Below, piece after piece: positions 35,292-45,244 of a stretch of 64,000 nt of DNA. A program made the position numbers and the translations under genes. The DNA is taken from contig WTPW01000028.1 in the NCBI GenBank assembly GCA_009809945.1, positions 254,089-318,088 on the forward strand, given 5' to 3'. The notes beneath the pieces were generated by a model that was not told the DNA's origin, made no database searches, and worked only from the letters and a program-made list of their open reading frames with translations. The stretch is from Gigaspora margarita (taxonomy: Eukaryota > Glomeromycota > Glomeromycetes > Diversisporales > Gigasporaceae). Position 1 is the first letter of the stretch; every line of letters starts with the position of its first letter.

Positions 35292-35429
35292 TAAGATACA
35301 GAATTTTCTATATTTATATTAATAAAAATATAGAAAATTCTGCACCATACAAACTTTACTAATTAATTATACAAGTTGGCTCCAAATAAACTTATTTTAA
35401 CACCAAAAAATACATTATTTGCATTATAA

Positions 35430-36360
35430 TAACCATTTAACTTGGTTCTACTGCAACAAAAAAATCAGATTATAGAATTAGTAATCTGGGTTATACTATA
35501 TAAAGGAATACAAGCTGATAATTGGGCAGTGCAAACACTTGATAAGTCCAAGTTATTACAGAGATTCTAGGAATATAGCAGGAGCAAAAACAAGCTTGCC
35601 AAGTCCCAAGCAGAAAAGTAGTTAGCTTTTGATAGTACTGTTGAAAAACAATCTTAAACAAGGACTAACTGAAAAACTAAACAGACAAAAACCCCTATAG
35701 CAAAAGGAGACCCATCAACCTACCTGCTAGAGTTGTACTAGAGTAAAAGGTTATATGTTATAAAAACATGAACCCAAAAAAGAGAGACCATAAGGTATTC
35801 TAAAGCCTGGCTGACTGATTCTTCTGGGCCAACTAGATAGTAGTTTGGAACACTAGAGAAAAGAAGCCAGAAAAGGAGTAAGAAGCAGGTACAGGGTTAA
35901 TAAACTTTACAAGGGCAGAAGTAGTTAATAGTAATAGTTTAAGGTGACCTCCTAACAACAAGTATAAGCTTTAATAAATGTACAAGTTACTGAAGTATAG
36001 ATGAATACCTGTATAGGACAGGTACTGCTCTATCAAGTTTCTAATAAGAATAACAAGCCAGATTATTCAGATTGGGTCCTAAAAACATGAAAAAAAAATC
36101 CGGAATACTGAATTAAATAATAAAGGATGAGTTGGCAGAAGAAACAAGGATTAGAAGGTTTAAATAGGCAATGCCAATATGTGGGTTGCAGGTATAGCAG
36201 CTAGTGTAGAACCTTCAGATAACTACTTAAATAGGCAACCAAAAGTTACAGATAAGGCTAGTTGTACTCTTATCAATGTAACAAATGCCAGTGAATCCTC
36301 ATGTGGATCACCAACAGCTCTAAAATCTTAAATAAAATTTCTAAGTCCCAAGATGGGCAC
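35430..36360. other. Degraded region without open frames
   Basis: Less AT-biased and purine-rich, with peptide-like fragments but many stops (for example CPICGLQV near 36170). It may be an eroded ORF1 or gene-derived piece of a retroelement, but I cannot name it. Confidence 0.35.
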
Positions 36361-36365
36361 TTTAA

Positions 36366-36635
36366 ATATAAAAAAAAAATAAATAAAAATAAATAAAATA
36401 ATATAAAATAATAAAATAATAAAGTAATAAAGTTATAAAATAATAAAATAATAAATAATATAATATTAAAATATTAAAATATTAAAATATTAAAATATTA
36501 AAATATTAATATAATAATACAATAGTAAAATAACAAATAATAAAATAATAAAATAATAAAATAATAAAAAATAATATAATAAAATAATAAATATAAAAAT
36601 AATAAAATAATAATAAAATCAATATTCTTTGTGAA
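36366..36635. repeat. AATAAAAT-type low-complexity array
   Basis: Nearly pure A/T with repeated AATAAAATAATAAAATAATA and TATTAAAATATTAAAATATT units. A simple-sequence array. Confidence 0.92.
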
Positions 36636-36790
36636 ATAAATAAACCCTTTTTAATTTTAAAAAAAAAAACAACAAATTATTGCATGAGTTAGCTGATAAA
36701 CTAAATGAATATGTGAGCAGATAAATAGTTTGTTAATGGAAAATAAATAATGCAGTGACTCGCAAAATGTCAGTAAATATCCAATATATG

Positions 36791-37011
36791 GGCACTATTC
36801 AGTAGAAGAGGAAAGATCTCTTTTTTGCTAAAAACTTTTTTATTGGCTCATTTAATAAAGTATAAAAGATATATAATTTTTTAGAAAGTTATATCATACT
36901 AACAATTTATTTAAATATTTTCAAGTTTTTACTCGCAACCTTATACTAAAGTATAATTGGCATAATCTACAAAAACGTGATTTTCTCTCCATTTTCTACT
37001 GAATAAGTGCC
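36791..37011. mobile_element. MITE with GGCACTWATTCAGTAGAA ends
   Basis: GGCACTATTCAGTAGAAGAG at the left and, inverted, GGCACTTATTCAGTAGAAAA at the right. The arms are otherwise AT-rich with no ORF. The target duplication is unclear. Confidence 0.65.
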
Positions 37012-37740
37012 ATTTGGTTGCCTCAAGCAATTCATTTATGACTTAGCTATATGTATTATTGTTATTGCGACACATTACATTTTTTTCTTATACCGTACCT
37101 TCTTATACTGTACTTTCTCGTTTGTTTACATGCCGTATATGTATACGATTTATTTATTTCGCATAATTTCTATCAGAGTTAAACACAGTATAAAGGATTG
37201 CTTTTCCTGGCAGTAACAATGGATCAACCCAGTTTGTGCCAAAAAAACAAACAAGAATCTAAATCCGTCCTATTGCTTTAATTAAAATTATTGGAATGAA
37301 ATATTTGTGCATAAAAGCTTATAAGCTGAATCTTTTTCTAATAACTACTGGTCTTAACCTGACCTTCATCTCAAAATCATGTGTATCCAAAATTCCAATA
37401 CAAGAATCATTCATATCTAAATAAACGAAGCTTGGTATATCTATAGCTCTTTAATCTATTCTAATATAATCTGATGACTAAACCCTAACCATGGCATAAC
37501 AATGAAATCTTTAGATAGGACACACGAAACGTTAAGATTGACTCAAATGCAGTGATTTGAATTTTCGAAATATTAGCTTTTATGATTTAAAATAAAGTAA
37601 AAAAAAGGCCAACCAATAATTTGCATTAAAGTAACAATCTGGATAACAATATTTGTATTTGCTGCAAATATTATTTAAATAGAAATATCCAAATTTGATG
37701 TTAACAGTCACACAATATATCACGCAGATTAGGAGGTAAA
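37012..37740. other. Intergenic DNA without recognised features
   Basis: A 69-codon hydrophobic frame at 37007-37216 overlaps the MITE end and has no family signature. Nothing else is recognised. Confidence 0.45.
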
Positions 37741-38073
37741 ATTTTTTGGGTCCGTATTATTACACCGACAATCACTTCACCGACATAACATTTCACTAAC
37801 AAATATTTACCGACAAGTTCATTTTACTGACAGTTTGTTTTACCAAAACTCATTTTACTGACAAGTTTTTTTTAAAAAGCACACTAATTTTAACTCTAAT
37901 TCTACCCTGACCCTACCCTGACCCTAACAACAATGGCCAGAATTACTTTGTCAGTGAAATGAGCTTTGGTGAAATAAACTGTCGGTAAAATGAACTTGTC
38001 AGTAAATAATTGTCAGTGAAATGTTATGTCAGTAAAGTGATTGTCAGCGAAATAATTGCTACCCAATTTTTTT
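37741..38073. mobile_element. Foldback MITE with TTCACTGACA subrepeats
   Basis: The arms run from TTTTTTGGGT to ACCCAATTTTTTT and are complementary for about 130 bases. Each arm is itself a series of CACCGACA/TTTACTGACA units at 10-20 base spacing (37763-37865 and inverted 37950-38050). The loop holds CCCTGACCCTA words. Confidence 0.75.
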
Positions 38074-39360
38074 ACTATGTAACTAGGTGCTTGAATTATC
38101 AAAGGGAGCAATAAATGAGGGATGTGAATAACTGGTCAATAATCAGATAATGTTTATTTAACTTCTAAGTTGTTTTTTTGTAAATTAATTCAAAATTACA
38201 TTAGTTTATGTAATTCCATATAAAAAAAACTGTTTAGACTATTTTCAGGAAGAGAAAAATGCAAAAGGCACATGTTTGGAACTGGACAACATATATAAAA
38301 AAGGCATATATGTTCAATTTAGTAATTGATTTAATTAATTAATAAACTTATTTGATTCTATATTGATAAAATATTTTTCTGTATTAGATTTAAATAGATT
38401 AATAGGTACATACATGTGTATATACACAATAAAATTTATAAGGTATGCATAGCCAAAATTTTAATTAAAAGAGAAAAATAATATAAGGATTTGCATAATG
38501 GTTAACAAAAAATATTGTTATAACATTTAGCAAAATGTAAGTGTATTTAATACAATACAATACATTATTAATATCAATTAAAAATGTTCAAATCAAATAT
38601 ATATTTTTAGACTGATAGTAATTGCTTCACTTAGTAGACTAAAAATAATATACAACTAATTCAATAATTAAAAGCTATCTAAATGATTATACATAATAAA
38701 ATCAAATATTATAATATAATGATCAACATTAACATGTGAATATGCTATTCAATATAATGCAAGATTTTGTTTATTTACTACCTTACTGTAAATTATTCAA
38801 CTCACAATTTGTACCATGTTCTTTTTATAATATGTAATTATAACTTAAAAGTTAAGCGTAATACTAAAAGTAGTAGGTGTAAGGTTAAATATAATTAATG
38901 TTTTTGATACTGTTATATAAAGTTAGTCTTTATTAAGAATAATGATTGAAAGAATATATTTGTTTTATTAATATATACTTGTTGATTTTGATATAGTCTG
39001 TAATTACATATCTTGTTTAAGTTGATTTAGTAATATAATAAATAATTATTAAATTATATTGAATTTATTAAATTAGGATAAAATTTTTGTTACTTAGATT
39101 TTGGAATAAGATTTTTTTTATTATGTTAAACTGGGTTTAACTGTTCTTAGCATAAGTAAAAAAGAACTACAAGTTCTACTGTTATAAAAACTAGATATTT
39201 GGATTTGAATTGTAATTATAGTTACCTAATTAAGTCAATTTTAAATAAATTTTTAGATTATTGATTTATATCAATAAGATTATCTCTATTCATTGGACTA
39301 TTAGAGGTAAATATGAATTAAAGATATGAATATTTATAGTGTTGAATAATTGATTAAATT
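38074..39360. other. AT-rich DNA, nothing recognised
   Basis: No ORF, repeat border or RNA gene is visible in this stretch. Confidence 0.5.
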
Positions 39361-39909
39361 ATTGTCACAGATGATCGTGAAATCGGATAATAGTGAAATC
39401 TACGTGATCTACATATTCATCAGATTTCCTAAAATTTCTGAAAATCATGTAAACAATCGATTTAATCGATCTACACTACGTAATCAAAACAATCGAATGC
39501 TATAACTGGGGGGGTTAATTCAATATTGCCTATATGCTACATAAATCGTATTCTTGATATCTATATATAAAAGACCTTCTAACTGTATCAAAAAGTGATC
39601 CTAACTCTAATCCTAAACACGAGACAAAATTTTTTTTGTTAGTGGTTTTATAGACTCTTTTTTGCCTCATAGTTAGGGTTAGGGATAGGTTAGAGAACCT
39701 TTTTGATACAGTTAGAAGGTTTTTTATACATAGATAATAAGAATGTGATTTATGCAGTATATAAGCATACCGACTGGTTATAGCATTTGATTGTTTTGAT
39801 TACATGTGTAGATCGATTAGATCAATTTTCAGAAATTTTAGAAAATCTGATGAATATGTAGATCACGTGAATTTCACCATCATTCAATTTTACGATTATC
39901 TGCGACAAT
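39361..39909. mobile_element. Foldback element with ~250-bp arms
   Basis: ATTGTCACAGATGATCGTGA at the left faces TCTGCGACAAT at the right. The arms stay complementary through GATCTACATATTCATCAGAT, CAAATGCTATAACC and CTTCTAACTGTATCAAAAAG up to a loop of about 80 bases near 39625-39665. No ORF. Confidence 0.8.
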
Positions 39910-40381
39910 TATTTTTTAGATTATTTAAAATAATAAATATTACTATCAGCTAAAGTTGTTTCAGGATACACATTGAATAGAATATTTGTTAAATATTAGA
40001 ATTTTATATTAGATCTTTATATTTTATATTGTTAATATATACAAAATCAAACAATGTATAAAATTTATAGAGCTTTTTGTTATAAAGTTTTATATAATAT
40101 TTATAAATTTTATTTAATAAAATAGTTAGTAATATAGAAAAAAAATATAGATATAAAAAATTGGGATGATTTTTTTAATATTTTCAATATTGGTATTGAA
40201 TTATTGATAATTTTATTTTTGCTTGGGCATCTCTATTAATGGGCAAGTTACTTATATGTATTTTTAAAAATTAATTACAATAGAAGATAAAAAATAATTA
40301 TTATTATATAAAAATAAATTTGTAAAATTAAAGAGGTTGTTGTAAAAAATTACCCAAACCATTATTATGTAATGAAGTTAA

Positions 40382-41733
40382 TCATTTATATTCAGTAATA
40401 ACTGCTGGATCAGTTTTTATATAAATTGGATCAAATGAAGTTATATCTAATGAGTCCCAAGAAAGGGCTCGACTAAGAGCAACTTATGCTTGACCATATG
40501 CAAACATTTGTTCATCAATTGCTACTGAAATATTAGGTATAGTTAATCCTTGTGTCTTATGTACAGTAAGTACAAAGGCATTCTGAAGCGGAAACTGATA
40601 TCGTTCTGCTAGTAAGCCATTCAAAAAAAACATTTTGTTGTTTTTTTTATAGTTGCAGTAACTATTTTTAATGGTATTGAGAATACAACATTGACTGTAT
40701 TATTATCAATTATTTCAGTAAGTACACTATTAGATCCATTATAAAGACCATATTCAATTAGAGCATTGTCAAGATACATAACACGAGCACCCTTTTGTAA
40801 AATTAAGGTTGTGGATAGATTTGTTTATTGACGAAAATTACGATCATTATCTAATGGATCACATTCCTGATTATTAATATGATCAATAGCAACTGAAATA
40901 ATAGGTTCAGGTTCTTCTAATTCTCGAGGAAGAGTTAAACATGCCAATTTATTTAAGTTATCAGCCATGGCATGAAATCCAACTAAATATGTAGTATCAA
41001 TAGGAGAGCGAGAAGATAGAGTTTTTATTTTATTATTAATTACTTGTAAAGTATCAGTTGAAATAATACCACTACGAATTTCATTTAACACTTTATAAAA
41101 CATTGTATCTTGATTTTGTCTATAAGGAGTTGTTAAAAATATAGGATAAAATTCAGACCAAACAGGTGATTGAAATACTTGGGCACCACTTACAGGAGGT
41201 AGTTGTGCAAGATCACCAATTAATAAAACTTTAATACCACCAAATGGCAATGTATTATTGTGTAAATGAGCAAAAAGACTACTAATAAATGTTAATAAAC
41301 TAGCAGATACTATAGATATCTCATCAATTATAATAGCTTCAATCTCTAAAAGAAGTTTACAATATTCTTGATCATTTAGAGCTAAACTTCTATAAATATT
41401 AGAAGATGGACATATTTTTAGCTGAGAATGAATAGTTTTGCTATTGATATTTTGAGTTGCTACACCTGTTGGAGCCATTAATAAATACTTTTTATAATGT
41501 GACAATAGATAGTTTATAATTAAAGTTATTAAATATGATTTTCCTGTTCCTGCTGATCCTGTTAGAAAAAAAAGGATGTCCATGTTTACCTATGCATTTC
41601 CATATAAATATTAATATATTAAGTGCTCTATATTGATCTGTTGGTGTTTCTAATAATGAATAATGAGAAGTTAAAGATGGAGAATGCATTAAAGCAATAA
41701 GTTGATTATGTATAATAGTTGCAATATCTTGGT
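40382..41733 (-). pseudogene. Helitron helicase half (Pif1-like)
   Basis: TPTDQYRALNILIFIWKCIG leads into the Walker A motif LTGSAGTGKS, but a run of eight A at 41566-41573 puts the two in different frames. The longest open piece (41583-40825) shows Walker B (IIDEIS), LIGDLAQLPPV and TTPYRQNQD. Past the stop at 40825 the same product continues (ARVMYLDNALIEYGLYNG, then after a shift VHKTQGLTIPNISVAIDEQ and LSRALSWDS) to a stop at 40382. SF1 Pif1 helicases unwind DNA 5' to 3'; here the function would be strand displacement during rolling-circle transposition. Confidence 0.87.
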
Positions 41734-42533
41734 TAGAGTGAGGGGCATGGGGTTCATGGGCATGCCCCCCTTGTGCATGCCCCTGGGCATGCCTCTGGGC
41801 ATGCCTTTAGGCCAAAAGGCATGCCCATGTCACATGACTAAATATTTATACTATTAATTTAATAATGAATTTGAATAATAAAAAAATCCTTATACACTCA
41901 CTTGAATAAAATAAACTCAGATAAATAAGCATAAAAATTGATGCTGCTTACTTCACCAACAGCTATTTTACTAATATTCATTTAGCTGACATTACAAGAT
42001 TAGGTTAGCAATTGATTAAGTGCAGGTATATATTTAATAAACTAGGAAAACACATGCTGTTAAAGTCTGGATCTAAAAATTATAAGCTTTTTTGATATGT
42101 GTAATTAACTATATAAGTTATATATTTATAATTTATTTATATACAACTTTATTTGTAAAATTAAACTTATTTGCTATTTATTAGATAAATACAGTATATA
42201 ACAGGAATGATAAATGACCTGAAATAACCCAAATGACCCAAATGGTTAATGACCGGTCATGGGTCATTTCAAAAGCCAAATGACCAATTGGATCATTTGA
42301 AAATTAATATAATCTGATTGGTCAATTTTAAGTATTGTAAAATATCAATATTAGTATAGTGGTAAATATGTACAGTGCAAGAAATCAAAGTGAAGGTAAT
42401 GATAACATATTTTATTGTTTTTCTGATTGGTTGAATATATTGACAGGGCATGCCCGGGCACAAAGGGCATGCCTCCAGTCCAAGGCATGCCCAGGAGGGC
42501 ATGCCTAAAAAATTATCCGTGCCCCTCACCCTA
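41734..42533. mobile_element. hAT element with GGCATGCC subterminal repeats, copy 2
   Basis: Inserted in the Helitron helicase gene. The ends are TAGAGTGAGGGGCA and, inverted, TAGGGTGAGGGGCA. The exact 8-bp duplication ATCTTGGT lies at 41726-41733 and 42534-42541. Dense GGCATGCCC palindromes sit just inside both ends (41758-41830, 42446-42506). Also contains AATGACC repeats near 42215-42300. No transposase. Confidence 0.93.
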
Positions 42534-42541
42534 ATCTTGGT

Positions 42542-45244
42542 GCATATTATATATTATTCTATCTATTTGTTGCTAGTAATTATGAGAAAATTTAATAAGC
42601 CTTGCTGATGTAGATTGATTAATATTTCGTACAACTTGATCATATTGTTCTGAAAATTTTGATCTAAAATGGTCTCAGTAATTTGAATATGAACCCAATA
42701 ATTCACTTTCACTTCTACAAGGTAACTGAATAAGAAGTTGTTGGTAAAAAAATAGTTCACCATCTTCTACTGATAAATGCTAAAATTGTATTAAAATTTC
42801 TTTTTTTCTTTTAATTATAAAGTTTCCTTGTTGATCAATCCAATAGTTAATATTTAAATTAGGTTGAATAGATTGTATTTTGTATTTTTGATGATAATGA
42901 GGATATGTAATATCATCAAAAAGTATATTAATAGATCTAAAAAAATATTTGTCAATAGCATCTGACCAGTATGAATCAGAATTTTTATTGTTTAATAAAT
43001 GAACTGGCTTTACACATTTTGATCGTATATTAGGTAGTATAGATGGTAGATATCTAGTAGCAATTGTGGATCGACAAATAGAATGACCAATTAAAAGAAT
43101 CATTAATTCTATTGCACCAAGATGTCTAGCAATAATATGGGATCAATATGCATCATATTCAGTTATTTTAAATAGATCAGATTTTTCTGGCTTGGTAATA
43201 TATTTGGTCATATACTTAGTAAAAAATCTAGAAGTAACATGTTAAAAATTACAGTGCCTTGCCACAGTAATAAAGTTGGTGCATGGTAAGGAACAATCCA
43301 CTGATCAGCTTCTTTAGTTCGCTGATATGTATAACGTAAAGATGTAGAACTAAAATAAGTATTAGAGGATAGTGATGCTAGAAATTTTTTTTCATTGTTC
43401 TCCTAGAAGAGGTAGTCCACCATATTTATTAGAAGAACACCGATAAATTTGATGTTTACGAACCAGATTATAAAGAACTGGTTCAGTTTGAGGATCTGGA
43501 AGATCTGCATGAATAATATTATGATCTATCATAGTCAAAATTGGCATATCAAGATAAGCTATACTATGTGTATGTATACTACCATGATTTTGAAATTCAT
43601 CTCTTTCAAAATGATGTAACCATTTACCCCATTCAGCTAGATTAGGATTTTTCTACAACATTTTTCGAATAGAATTAAGTCTTTGATAGTAGTGAAAATA
43701 AGTATGTAGTGGACGATTTGTTGGCAAAGTACAATGATTATCAGTACACTATAGAATTTTTGACAAATATGGCCAAAGTCCTTCTGCCATAGTCATTGTA
43801 TAAAACATTTGTGGTGGGCCAAAACTTTGAACTATTGCATTTACAGAATGCTCACGTTGGTGAAAATATGTTCACCAGTTCGTATAAAAGAAGGTATTGT
43901 AGTAGTTAAAGATTCATTAATAATAGATTGTCCACTATAAATACTTTGATTAATCAAATCTGCAATTGTTGGAAGCTGCTGGTTATTAATTTCTTGTTGA
44001 CATAAAATACGTTGTTTGTTTTGATAATTTTTGAGCTTTTCTAAATTAAAATAAGACCAATGTGGCCAATACCAGTGGAGACGAAATCGAGGGTCTGGAC
44101 ACAATAGTCTAAGTTTAATGTACTTGGCATATGTATCAATATGATTATGTCAATTTATTAGTTGTTTAGAAATTTCACCCCAATGACCATGCCCATCTGG
44201 AAAAAGGTCAGAAAAAAGTAGTGCTTCTAAATTTGGATCATTGTATGAAATTGGCAAATTCACATTATTAGGATTTCTTATAAAACCTGCCATAAGTCTA
44301 TAGTAATTAAAATCTTCATTATGAATTTTAGGGTCAAAATCATATGGTGGTACTACTAAATCTGGTTAATGTTGTATTGGTACATTATCTATTATTATAT
44401 TTTCTTCTTCATCAATTAATTGTGCAATAGGAAAAATATTTGGAGGATGCCTAATAGTAATAAATGAAAACATTCTATCAAATTGTTTAAAAAAACAATT
44501 ATTAATTTTTAACCAATCAGCTGCATGTAGTAATGATGGATGAAACCAATTATTATTATCTGTAGAATCTAGAATAGCACCTAATGTTCCAGAGTAAAGT
44601 TGTAAAGCACGAATATTTTTTGATAGGCCAAAAGCACCAGTAAGATGACAATAATGTGTAAAAGAATTTGCATCTTCTGTACGTCCAAGAGAGCATTTTA
44701 AATGAATTGGTGAAAGCCAACGACGATAAAATATTAGAACATTTGATAAGGCATCTGGAACCTGAGCAAGTACTGGTGCCTTATGACATTTAGTAGATAA
44801 TATACATGAAGAGCATGTAGCAATATAACCTTCTTTAGTAGGATGTTCTACTAGTGATAAATGGGAAAAAGCTTGACAGATGCTGTATTCCTCATCAATA
44901 TTGTAAGGAATCCATTTTGCTTGAGCAGNAAACATAAGAATTGAGCAATNNGAACAATGAACACATGGAAACATATATAAAATTTCTGTTTGAAAATGGT
45001 TGTTGAGAGAAGCTAAAGAANGGGAAGGCTGCCATGGAGGAAAAAAAGNTAAGCTNGGNATTGATTGATGATAATCTTCTGTTAAAAAAGTAGATTCTAA
45101 GGCAGGTGCACGTGGGTGATTCATGTTAACATTTAACTGAACTTGATATCCTCCAAAAATATCATTATATAAGTCATTATAAATATTATTCTCATCTAGA
45201 TCAACAATAGAAATTTGAGATACCAGAAGAGACATTATATACAA
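42542..45244 (-). pseudogene. Helitron Rep half (N-terminal zinc segment, HUH, Y2)
   Basis: The first frame (45244-44366) carries Cys pairs (FPCVHCxxC, CSSCILSTKC) and ends at a TAA, after which the same frame goes on ([12 protein letters not shown]...) through a TGA near 44152. After a frameshift near 43845 comes GPPQMFYTMTMAEGLWPYL, then FERDEFQNHGSIHTHSIAYL with the metal-binding His-x-His at 43565-43573. After another shift, FTKYMTKYITKPE at 43191-43220 has the paired catalytic Tyr. RSKCVKPVHLL follows (43000-43030). N bases lie at 44929-45058. The rolling-circle endonuclease residues remain, but stops (TAG and TAA at former Gln/Trp codons) prevent a full product. Confidence 0.85.

Larger units (their letters stand above)
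32652..35425. repeat. Older foldback locus split by two hAT insertions
   Basis: A hairpin of about 200 bases (TCTAAGTAATCTTGTACAA against TTGAATAAGTTTACTTAGAA) occupies 32652-32856. If the two hATs (32858-33753, 33800-35291) are removed with one duplication each, 32830-32857, 33762-33799 and 35300-35415 join into a second palindrome: GGTTTTGAATAAGTTTACTT faces AAATAAACTTATTTTAACAC, and CAGAATTTTCTATATT faces AATATAGAAAATTCTG. Confidence 0.7.
40382..45244 (-). mobile_element. Helitron (rolling-circle transposon), inactive
   Basis: On the minus strand the order is N-terminal Cys-rich segment, Rep with HUH and two-Tyr motifs, then Pif1-like helicase, which is the layout of a Helitron transposase. 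Without the 0.8-kb hAT insertion the frame would be about 1350 codons. It is broken by several single stops, at least three frameshifts and the insertion. The element ends (5' TC, 3' hairpin and CTRR) could not be fixed, so the limits given are those of the coding part. Confidence 0.88.

Noticed and set aside
40140..40260. TAGAGATGCCCAAGC on the minus strand as a hAT end
   Set aside because: No partner end or 8-bp duplication could be found on either side.
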